A DNA stretch of 64,000 nucleotides. Source: Planctomycetota bacterium. GTDB taxonomy: Bacteria; Planctomycetota; Phycisphaerae; Phycisphaerales; UBA5793. Made by a program: the position numbers and the translations under genes. Location of the stretch: positions 116,181 through 180,180 of the forward strand of contig CAUJHZ010000044.1 in NCBI GenBank assembly GCA_963205185.1. Reading direction: 5' to 3'. Of this stretch, positions 16,368 through 22,800 are shown one piece after another; position 1 is the first letter of the stretch, and each line of letters starts with the position of its first letter. The notes beneath the pieces were generated by a model. It searched no databases and had not been told where the DNA came from. It saw nothing but the letters and a program-made list of their open reading frames with translations.

Positions 16368-16781
16368 ATGGCACAATACGTCATCACGCGCTCGCTGGGC
16401 GGCGTCTTTCGGTTCCTGCTGTTCGATGGAGCGGGCGAGTTGCTGCTCGTCGGCGAGCCTTGCATGGCGCTGGAGGAGGCGCAGCACTGCGTGGCTCTGT
16501 GCCGGGCCAACGCGCAGATCTCCTGCCAGTACAGCCGCGAATGCAGTTCGCCGCGGTGCTGGTACTTCGCCCTTCGCAGCCGCACGCGCGGGTTGCTGGC
16601 CACGAGCAGCGCCTACGCGCTGGAGCCGGATCGCGACGTGGCGATGCTGCGCTGCCGGCAACTGGCGCCGACGGCGCCGGCGCTGCCTCGCGCGCTGGTG
16701 GCCGCCGCCGGAGAGCCGAACGGGGCGGTGCAGGTCGAGCCCGGGCTGATGGCGGAGCTGCAGCCGGCGCTGGCGCGCTGA
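16368..16781 (+). CDS. DUF1508-like protein with extra C-terminal region
   Basis: 137 aa from ATG 16368. The first ~45 residues 'YVITRSLGGVFRFLLFDGAG' and 'CMALEEAQHCVALCRANA' keep the strand-turn-helix pattern of DUF1508/YegP proteins. Residues ~52-100 add a Cys-containing second unit ('CWYFALRSRTRGLLATSSAY') that may be a second repeat. The C-terminus is Ala/Pro-rich. It resembles the genes at 11786 and 13160 and is followed by the third member of the unrecognised small family at 17073. Confidence 0.65.
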   Translation: MAQYVITRSLGGVFRFLLFDGAGELLLVGEPCMALEEAQHCVALCRANAQISCQYSRECSSPRCWYFALRSRTRGLLATSSAYALEPDRDVAMLRCRQLAPTAPALPRALVAAAGEPNGAVQVEPGLMAELQPALAR

Positions 16782-17072
16782 GTCGGGCGCAATGAACATT
16801 CGCGAGCACGATGAGCATTTTGCCGATGCGGCGCCTCCCGGGGGTCGCCAATGATGATTTCGCGCGGAGGAGAGAACAGAGCGCACCCAACGAGGAGACT
16901 CATCCTCGGATCCTTACCGGCTTCGACCCGCACCCCGGTCGAAGCCGGTGACGCTTTCTGGCCGGTCGGCACGGAGATTCGAGAAGTGGGATCGACCGTT
17001 AAGTGAATTGCCTATCGCCTTTAACTGCCGCCGCCGGTATGACTTGGCAACCCGTGGCGGAGGTTGCTTGCG

Positions 17073-17396
17073 ATGGCTCAGATCGAGATCCACGATGTCA
17101 GCCCGGCCGGCGCCAGCGCGCTGGCGCTGGAAGTCTTCAGCGCCGGGGAATTGCGCATTCTGCTGCGCAAGCGCGGCTGGACGAATGTGCAACTCGTCCG
17201 TCACCACGCCGGAACGCTCGTGCACAAGGCGTGTCGCGCGGAGGAGTTGACGGACGATGACTTTGAGTGGCTCGCCGCCGCCGAGGCGGGCGACTACCGG
17301 TGGATCGACTGCGCCGATCCGCCGGGCGACCGGTGGTCATCGAGCGAGCGTTCAACTCAGAATTCGCTGGGGCGCCCGTCTTTCAGAGGCCGCTAG
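17073..17396 (+). CDS. small protein of a local paralogous family, unknown
   Basis: 107 aa from ATG 17073, with GGCGGAGG at 17056-17063. It shares with the genes at 12195 and 12708 the opening strand 'IEIHDVSPAG', a central 'ELRILLRKRGW' helix and the signature 'LTDDDFEWLAAAEAGDYRWI'. The last ~25 residues look unrelated and may be a readthrough tail. No known domain. Pairing with a DUF1508-like gene (16368) repeats the arrangement at 11.8-13.5 kb. Confidence 0.7.
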   Translation: MAQIEIHDVSPAGASALALEVFSAGELRILLRKRGWTNVQLVRHHAGTLVHKACRAEELTDDDFEWLAAAEAGDYRWIDCADPPGDRWSSSERSTQNSLGRPSFRGR

Positions 17397-17510
17397 CGCC
17401 GCACCGACGCCGGGCGCGTATCGGCGCCTGGCCCTGCGCGTGCGTTGAGATGTTGCTTGCGGGCTGTCCAGCGTCGCATTTCCGCGAGGCGTTTGTGCGT
17501 ACCATGCCGC

Positions 17511-18203
17511 ATGAGCCAGCAGATGTGGGATGCGGTGGATGCGTACGTCGTCGAGCGCCTCGTGGGGAGCGATGGGGCACTGGAGGCGGCGCTGGACGCG
17601 AGCCGCAAGGCGGGACTGCCCGAGATCCAGGTGTCGCCGTGCTTCGGCAAGGCGCTGCACCTCATGGCGCGCGCGATGGGCGCCAGCCGCATCCTCGAAA
17701 TCGGTACGCTGGGCGGCTACAGCACGATCTGGCTCGGGCGGGCTCTGCACCGCGGCGGGCGGCTCATCACGCTCGAAGCCGAGCCGCGCCACGCTCAAGT
17801 CGCGCAGGCCACCATCGAGCGCGCGGGGCTGGGGCGGTGCGTCGAGATCCGCGTGGGCAAGGCGATGGATTCGCTGCCGGCGCTGGCGGCCGAGAGGGTC
17901 GGCGCGTTCGACTTGTTCTTCATCGACGCCGACAAAGAGCAGATCACCGAGTACTACGAGTGGGCGGTGCGCCTCGGCCGGCCGGGCAGTTTGATCATCG
18001 TCGATAACGTGGTGCGCGAAGGCGCGGTGCTCGACGGCGAGAGCCGCGACACGGCGGTGCGCGGCGTGCGGCGCTTCATCGAACACGTGGCGCGCGACCC
18101 GCGCGTGAGCGCCACGGTGATGCAGACCGTCGGGTGCAAGAAGTACGACGGCTTCGCGATGGCGGTCATCGCCGATGAAACAGCCGCGGGCGCGGCGGTC
18201 TGA
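17511..18203 (+). CDS. class I SAM-dependent O-methyltransferase
   Basis: 230 aa from ATG 17511. It belongs to the caffeoyl-CoA/catechol O-methyltransferase family: 'RILEIGTLGGYSTIWLGRAL' is the SAM-binding motif, 'DLFFIDADKEQITEYYEWAV' carries the metal-binding Asp, and 'GSLIIVDNVVREG' the following Asp-Asn. Divalent-metal-dependent methylation of a vicinal hydroxyl is the family reaction; the acceptor is unknown. It is cytoplasmic and of normal length. Confidence 0.93.
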   Translation: MSQQMWDAVDAYVVERLVGSDGALEAALDASRKAGLPEIQVSPCFGKALHLMARAMGASRILEIGTLGGYSTIWLGRALHRGGRLITLEAEPRHAQVAQATIERAGLGRCVEIRVGKAMDSLPALAAERVGAFDLFFIDADKEQITEYYEWAVRLGRPGSLIIVDNVVREGAVLDGESRDTAVRGVRRFIEHVARDPRVSATVMQTVGCKKYDGFAMAVIADETAAGAAV

Positions 18204-18239
18204 GTGCGCGCGAATGGCGCGAGTGGAGGGAGACCGAGC

Positions 18240-18428
18240 ATGAGGCTGATCGAGTGGTGGGGGCGGGCAAAGCGCGTGATTGCGTTACGGCGTGGCGCTG
18301 CTGCTGCTGGCGATCTCGACAGGATTGTGGTTCGCCGGGCGGTTCTGGCCGTGGGGATGGGGCCGGGCCTGGTGCTGCTGCTCTTCGCGGGGCCGTCAGA
18401 TTCGGAGAAGAAGGGATATCACTTCTGA
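18240..18428 (+). pseudogene. small membrane protein gene, possibly frameshifted twice
   Basis: From ATG 18240 frame 1 reads MRLIEWWGRAKRVIA and ends PGLVLLLFAGPSDSEKKGYHF, but the middle is unconvincing. The +1 frame from 18280 reads RYGVALLLLAISTGLWFAG, a clean transmembrane helix. A chimera of the two frames would be a sensible ~62-aa two-helix membrane protein, suggesting a compensating pair of frameshifts or a decayed gene. The alternative is an intact 62-aa frame-1 protein. Confidence 0.4.
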
Positions 18429-18528
18429 GGTGAAGTGCGGCGTGATGGCGAATGAGTGCATGGCATGATCTGGCGCATCGGCGGGGTTTCCGGAACTGAC
18501 GCAACTGGACGCCGCCGAGCGGCGCGCG

Positions 18529-19329
18529 GTGCTGGCGCGGCTGCGCTGGTGGGTGTATCCATACATTGTCAGTCGTGCGATTGTCATCGGCGCTCTCGCC
18601 GGCGGGTTGCTGCTGGGCGTGACGGCCTGGATGTTCACCTCTCTCGGCGGGTGGTTCATGGCCACGGTCTATCCGATTCTGGGCGCCGGCGCGGCTGCGG
18701 CGATGTACCTGCACCAGCTCGGCGCGATCCGCAACGACATGCGCCGAGAGTTGCGCTCCTCGGCACTGCAGGGGCAGCGCACGTTCTGCCTGGTGTGCGG
18801 CTACGACCTGCGCGGCACCGAAGAGTCGCGCTGCCCGGAGTGCGGAGCGGCGATTGCCCAGCCGATCCGGCGCGCCGCTGGAGAGGGCCTTAGCCACATG
18901 GCCGCGATTCATCACGACTTTCCGATCAGCGCGCCGCCGAAGGACGTCTTCGACGCCGTCTCCACGCCGGCCGGACTCGATGCGTGGTGGACGCAGCGAT
19001 GCGCCGGCGAGCCGCGCGAAGGAAGCGAGTATGTGCTGGACTTCGGCCCCGGCTACGTGTGGCGCGCGGCGGTCTCGGCGTGCGAGGTCGGGCGCCTGTT
19101 CGAACTGAGTATGGTGCACGCCGACGAAGACTGGACCGGCTCGCGCGTGCGCTTTGAACTGTCGCCCATCGAAGGCGGCACGCAGGTGCGCTTCAGCCAC
19201 GACGGCTGGCCCGAGCTGAACGACCACTTCCGCACATCGTCTTTCTGCTGGGCGATGTACCTGCGCCTGCTCAAGCGCTACGTGGAGCAGGGCGAGATCG
19301 TGCCGTATGAAAGGCGGCTGGAAGCGTAG
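18529..19329 (+). CDS. zinc-ribbon membrane protein fused to an AHSA1/SRPBCC domain
   Basis: 266 aa from GTG 18529; the open frame extends upstream to 18469 ('FPELTQLDAAERRAVLARLRWW' with no ATG), so the N-terminus is uncertain. Two TM helices (~17-38, ~43-62) are followed by the ribbon 'CLVCGYDLRGTEESRCPECG' at ~84-103, then from residue 124 a complete SRPBCC domain ('HHDFPISAPPKDVFDAVSTP', 'GLDAWWTQRC', 'FRTSSFCWAMYLRLLKRYVE'). An ATG at 18898 with GGAGAGG at 18880-18886 could start the SRPBCC part on its own. As written it is an in-frame fusion of two families found separately elsewhere in the window. Confidence 0.7.
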   Translation: MLARLRWWVYPYIVSRAIVIGALAGGLLLGVTAWMFTSLGGWFMATVYPILGAGAAAAMYLHQLGAIRNDMRRELRSSALQGQRTFCLVCGYDLRGTEESRCPECGAAIAQPIRRAAGEGLSHMAAIHHDFPISAPPKDVFDAVSTPAGLDAWWTQRCAGEPREGSEYVLDFGPGYVWRAAVSACEVGRLFELSMVHADEDWTGSRVRFELSPIEGGTQVRFSHDGWPELNDHFRTSSFCWAMYLRLLKRYVEQGEIVPYERRLEA

Positions 19330-19376
19330 CTGGTCGCAAACCTACGCTACCGCACGTTTACACGCGGAGTCACGCC

Positions 19377-20477
19377 ATGCCAACCGTTCGCGCCGCCGTC
19401 ATGCCCGGCGGCGGCAAGCCGATCGAAGTCCGTGAGTTTCCCGAGCCGGCGCTCGAGGCCGACAGCGGCGTGCTCGATGTCCACCTGAGCGAGGTGTGCG
19501 GCACGGATGTGCATCTGCGCGACAGCCGCCTCTCGGGCGTGCCGTATCCGATCATCCCCGGGCACGTCTCGGCCGGCGTGCTGAGCAAGGTGCGCGGCAC
19601 ACTGCTCGACGTCAACGGCCGGCCGCTGCGCGAGGGCGATCGGATCACCTTTCTCGATGTGCACGGCACGTGCAACGCCTGCTGGCACTGCCTCGTCGCC
19701 AAGGCCTCGACGCGCTGCCCGAAGCGCAAGGTGTATGGCATCACGTTTGGCGTGCGCGACGGGCTCACCGGCGGCTGGGCGCAGCAGCTTTATCTCAAGC
19801 CGGGCACGCGCTGCATCCGGCTCGATGACCTGCCGTATGAAACGTATATGGCCGCGGGTTGTTCGCTGCCGACGGCGCTGCACGCGGTGGATCGCGCTCG
19901 GGTGGCGCTGGGCGAGACGGTGCTCGTGCTGGGCAGCGGGCCGGTCGGGCTGTCGGCGGTGGTGTTTGCGCGCATGGCCGGGGCGCTGAGCGTGCTGTGC
20001 ATCGGCAACCCCGCAGCGCGGCTCGACGCGGCGCGGCAGGCCGGCGCCGGCGCAACGCTCGATTTCATGGAATGCGATGAGCCGGCCCGGCATGAGTGGG
20101 TGCGCCAGCACACGCAGGGGCGCGGCGCGGATGTAACGATCGAAGCCACCGGCGCGCCGGCCGCGGTCGTGCAGGCGATGCGCTTCACGCGCGATGCGGG
20201 GCGCGTCGTGGTGGTCGGGCAGTACACCGACCACGGCGACGTGCCGTTCAATCCGCATGGCGATCTCAACCGCAAGCATCTCGATGTGCGCGGCTGCTGG
20301 GGCTCGGACTTCTCGCATTTCTACCGCGGCGTGGAGATTCTCAAGGATGCTCAGCGCGCCCAGCCGTGGGCCGCCATGCGCATGCAGCGCTTCGGGCTCG
20401 ATCAGACGAACGAAGCGCTGGCGGCGGTCGAATCGCGCGCTGTGGTCAAAGCGCTGATTGATCCGAGGATGGGGTGA
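19377..20477 (+). CDS. zinc-dependent alcohol dehydrogenase (MDR family)
   Basis: 366 aa. Oxidoreductase with an N-terminal GroES-like catalytic domain and a Rossmann NAD(P) domain ('VLVLGSGPVGLSAVVFAR', ~183-200). Catalytic zinc ligands are Cys41 ('EVCGTDVH') and His63. The usual GHE after it is GHV here, so the second-shell glutamate is missing. The structural zinc lobe is C99-x2-C102-x2-C105-x8-C114, one residue longer than usual. The 'GRGADVTIEATGAPAAVVQA' segment is typical. Substrate unknown. It follows the zinc-ribbon/SRPBCC gene by 47 bp on the same strand. Confidence 0.92.
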   Translation: MPTVRAAVMPGGGKPIEVREFPEPALEADSGVLDVHLSEVCGTDVHLRDSRLSGVPYPIIPGHVSAGVLSKVRGTLLDVNGRPLREGDRITFLDVHGTCNACWHCLVAKASTRCPKRKVYGITFGVRDGLTGGWAQQLYLKPGTRCIRLDDLPYETYMAAGCSLPTALHAVDRARVALGETVLVLGSGPVGLSAVVFARMAGALSVLCIGNPAARLDAARQAGAGATLDFMECDEPARHEWVRQHTQGRGADVTIEATGAPAAVVQAMRFTRDAGRVVVVGQYTDHGDVPFNPHGDLNRKHLDVRGCWGSDFSHFYRGVEILKDAQRAQPWAAMRMQRFGLDQTNEALAAVESRAVVKALIDPRMG

Positions 20478-20501
20478 ACGATTGCACGTGGACCGCTCAG
20501 T

Positions 20502-20710
20502 CAGGAACCGAGTCCCACGCGTGACGGGCCTGCGCGGCGCTGTGATCGGAACCGAGCCCCACGCGTAAGCACGGGGTTTGGAGCTGCGGTGCGCAAAAGC
20601 CGGTGACGGCGAGGACCGGTGCTCGGCGAAGACCAGTGATCGGCGAAGACCCTCCCTTACGGTCGGGGCTCGGATCTGCGCGGCGCCGCGATTGGAACCG
20701 AGGCTTGAAC
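20502..20710. repeat. REP-like palindromic repeats, degenerate copies
   Basis: Contains right-half units (AACCGAGCCCCACGCGTAAG, and a decayed version at 20502-20525) and one left-half unit with TTACGGTCGGGGCTCGGATC near 20657-20676. The two halves are near reverse complements, so a full unit folds into a long hairpin. The same element recurs at 21274-21474 and 22411-22800. Confidence 0.8.
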
Positions 20711-20732
20711 GCGCGACGTCAGTCGAACTTCC

Positions 20733-20757
20733 GGGCCGCGCTCAGAGCAGCGGTCCC
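20733..20757 (-). terminator. hairpin after a zinc-ribbon gene
   Basis: GGGCCGC (20733-20739) pairs with GCGGTCCC (20750-20757) with one bulged T, just beyond the stop at 20761. It is part of a ~80-bp 3' block repeated at 21479-21558, where the same hairpin follows the gene ending at 21527. Confidence 0.4.
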
Positions 20758-20760
20758 GAC

Positions 20761-21210
20761 CTACGCCCGATTTGGCGCTTCGCCGCCGCACTCGGGACAC
20801 ATTTCATGAGCCGCGCCGCGTAGGTCGTAGCCGCAGTTGGCGCACAGGTCAGGTTGCCTGCGCCGATCTTGGTCCCAGAGCCAACTGGTGGGAGTTGCGA
20901 AGAGCACAACCAGCGCCCAGATCGGAATCACGAAATAGCCGCCGCCCAGCAACGTATCTCGCTCTCCATGGAACCACCACTCGAGAGGCCACGAATGTCG
21001 ATCGGGAGTCATCCAACCGCTATCGACCGGGACGATTGACCAAGGCTCGTACCAACCAATGCACACCCCACCGGCAGACACATCTATACTGCCGGTAGGC
21101 AGTAGCTTGATGCCGGCGTACCACCACGCGCTCCACACCCACAACACCAATAGCAGCACGGTGAGCAGCGTGCAACTCCACTTGATCGCGCTTCGAAGTC
21201 TGCTCCGCAT
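20761..21210 (-). CDS. small membrane protein with C-terminal zinc ribbon
   Basis: 149 aa from ATG 21210 (minus strand GGATCTCCTGATG leader region, shared with the paralogue at 22350). TM helix at ~12-30 ('TLLTVLLLVLWVWSAWWY'), an outside loop with 'VCIGWYEPWSIVP', a second TM ('IPIWALVVLFATPTSWLW') and the ribbon 'CANCGYDLRGAAHEMCPECG'. It is a close paralogue of the genes at 9426 and 21889. The final residues 'GGEAPNRA' lie within a 3' DNA block shared with the gene ending at 21527. Function unknown. Confidence 0.8.
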   Translation of the reverse strand: MRSRLRSAIKWSCTLLTVLLLVLWVWSAWWYAGIKLLPTGSIDVSAGGVCIGWYEPWSIVPVDSGWMTPDRHSWPLEWWFHGERDTLLGGGYFVIPIWALVVLFATPTSWLWDQDRRRQPDLCANCGYDLRGAAHEMCPECGGEAPNRA

Positions 21211-21310
21211 CAGGAGATCCTATGGCTCTGTCTGGTTCGGAATCGGTGCTCCGAGCAGTGGGAAGGCCGGTGATTGGCGAAGACCCTGCCTTACGGTCGG
21301 GGCTCGGATC
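21152..21310. repeat. direct repeat covering a zinc-ribbon gene 5' end, copy 1
   Basis: Aligns without gaps to 22292-22450 (offset 1140). 21181-21240 is identical, with only a few mismatches on either side. It spans the first ~20 codons of the minus-strand gene, its upstream region and the left arm of a palindromic element, so the gene was duplicated together with its leader and the repeat. Confidence 0.9.
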
Positions 21311-21474
21311 ACTACGGCGCTGCGATCGGAACCGAGCCCCACGCGTAAGCACGGGTGTTGGAGCTGCGACAGCGCGAAAATTGGCGCGCTGCGAATGCCG
21401 GTGATCGGCGAAGACCCTTCCTTACGGTCGGGGCTCGGATCACTACAGCGCGGCGATCGGAACCGAGCCCCGAA
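21274..21474. repeat. REP-like palindromic repeats, two units
   Basis: Two units (about 21276-21350 and 21408-21470). Each has a left arm containing CTTACGGTCGGGGCTCGG, a 15-20 nt spacer, and a right arm GATCGGAACCGAGCCCC; the first unit also has the outer CGTAAG that pairs with CTTACG. The region is 316 bp of non-coding DNA between two zinc-ribbon genes. Confidence 0.85.
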
Positions 21475-21498
21475 CCTCGCGACGTCAGTCCAGCTGCC

Positions 21499-21523
21499 GG
21501 GCCGCGCTCAGAGCAGCGGTCCC
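21499..21523 (-). terminator. hairpin after a zinc-ribbon gene
   Basis: Second copy of the hairpin at 20733-20757 (GGGCCGC with GCGGTCCC), 4 bp beyond the stop at 21527, inside the repeated 3' block at 21479-21558. Confidence 0.4.
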
Positions 21524-21526
21524 GAC

Positions 21527-21892
21527 CTACGCCCGATTTGGCGCTTCGCCGCCGCACTCCGGACACACGCCGCTCACATTGCCGCGCAGGTCGTAGCCGC
21601 AGGTGCGGCAGACCAGGTCGTCGCGCTCCGGCATTCGTAATCTCACCGCCCGGTAGAAGCAGTAGACGGTCACGGCGATCGCGCCGAACAGGGTCGGAAA
21701 TACGAAGCACGCATCGCTGGCGACGACGCGGAATTCTCCCGTCTTCATGATGGGAATCCACAGAAGAAACAGGAGCATGCCGACGAAGATCAGTCCACCT
21801 GTGCCGGCCCGCGCGAACGATTGCGACTTCGCGAGATCCTCGGGGGATGGCCGGCGCTGCGGGTTGGGCTGGTTCTGCGGCTGATCGTTCAA
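21527..21892 (-). CDS. zinc-ribbon membrane protein of different N-terminus
   Basis: 121 aa from TTG at 21892-21890, which overlaps the upstream stop as TTGA; no ATG or GTG is available nearby in frame, and GAGGAAG lies ~13 nt upstream. The N-terminal ~25 residues are polar (Gln/Pro/Arg-rich), followed by two TM helices ('GGLIFVGMLLFLLWIPI', 'CFVFPTLFGAIAVTVYCFY') and the ribbon 'CRTCGYDLRGNVSGVCPECG'. Only the ribbon and 3' DNA match the neighbouring paralogues, so the end was likely exchanged between genes. Function unknown. Confidence 0.7.
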   Translation of the reverse strand: MNDQPQNQPNPQRRPSPEDLAKSQSFARAGTGGLIFVGMLLFLLWIPIMKTGEFRVVASDACFVFPTLFGAIAVTVYCFYRAVRLRMPERDDLVCRTCGYDLRGNVSGVCPECGGEAPNRA

Positions 21893-22350
21893 CTCGTCAC
21901 CGTCAACTTCCTCGGAGCAGCGCCGCATTCGGGGCAAACGTGATGAGCCGCTCCGCGCAGGTCGTAGCCGCAGGTGCGGCACCGGGTCGGCGCGCTGCGG
22001 CGATTGTGCCACCAGATCCAGATCGTCGGCGTGGCAGCCAGCACGACAAACGGCCACATCGGCATTAGAACAGTGCTGAACGTAGTGCCGCCCGATGCTA
22101 CCTTCCGGCCCTCGAACCACCATTGAAATCGAAGGGATGATCGGACGAACACCCAATCTCCCGTCATGAAAGTGATTGACCAAGGCTCCCGCCATCCAAT
22201 ACCAATTCGACCGGCGCTCGCTCCTACGTAACTCGCAGGTGCACGGTCGACGCCGACCCAGCACCATGCACTCCCTACCCACACGACCAACAGCAGCACG
22301 GTTAGCAGCGTGCAACTCCACTTGATCGCGCTTCGAAGTCTGCTCCGCAT
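21889..22350 (-). CDS. small membrane protein with C-terminal zinc ribbon
   Basis: 153 aa from ATG 22350. Same plan as the gene ending at 20761: MRSRLRSAIKWS start, TM helix ~12-30, 'RIGIGWREPWSITF', a second TM ('WPFVVLAATPTIWIWW') and 'CRTCGYDLRGAAHHVCPECG'. The C-terminus ('APRKLTVTS') is unique. Its stop overlaps the TTG start of the next gene, so the pair is probably translationally coupled. Confidence 0.8.
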   Translation of the reverse strand: MRSRLRSAIKWSCTLLTVLLLVVWVGSAWCWVGVDRAPASYVGASAGRIGIGWREPWSITFMTGDWVFVRSSLRFQWWFEGRKVASGGTTFSTVLMPMWPFVVLAATPTIWIWWHNRRSAPTRCRTCGYDLRGAAHHVCPECGAAPRKLTVTS

Positions 22351-22450
22351 CAGGAGATCCTATGGCTCTGTCTGGTTCGGAATCGGTGCTCCGAGCAGTG
22401 GGAAGGCCGGTGATCGGCGAAGACCCTTCCTTACGGTCGGGGCTCGGATC
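22292..22450. repeat. direct repeat covering a zinc-ribbon gene 5' end, copy 2
   Basis: Partner of 21152-21310. The copies diverge right after the shared left palindrome arm (ACTACGGCGC in copy 1, TGCGCGGCGC here). Confidence 0.9.
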
Positions 22451-22800
22451 TGCGCGGCGCTTGCGATCGGAACCGAGCCCCACGCGTAAGCACGGGGTTT
22501 GGAGCTGCGGGAGCGCAAAAGCCGGTGACGGCGAGGACCGGTGATCGGCGAAGACCCTTCCTTACGGTCGGGGCTCGGATCACTACGGCGCGGCGATCGG
22601 AACCGAGCCCCACGCGTAAGCACGGGTGTTGGACCTGCGGGAGCGCAAAAGCCGAAGACCCTCCCTTACGGTCGGGGCTCGGATCTGCGCGGCGCGGTGT
22701 TCGGAACCGAGCCCCACGCGTAAGCACGGGTGTTGGAGCTGCGGGGGCGCAAAAGCCGGTGATCGGTGAAGACCCTCCCTTACGGTCGGGGCTCGGATCG
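22411..22800. repeat. array of REP-like palindromic repeats
   Basis: Three complete units (about 22414-22500, 22545-22630, 22656-22730) and a final left half at 22766-22800, linked by variable copies of a spacer containing GAGCTGCGGGAGCGCAAAAG. All 429 bp between the zinc-ribbon gene and the propeller gene are made of this element; no gene is supported. The last half-unit overlaps the 3' end of the propeller gene (22780). Confidence 0.88.

Noticed and set aside
22381..22800. A CRISPR-like array of repeats
   Set aside because: Unit length, imperfect palindromes, repeat-derived spacers and no cas genes point to extragenic palindromes instead.
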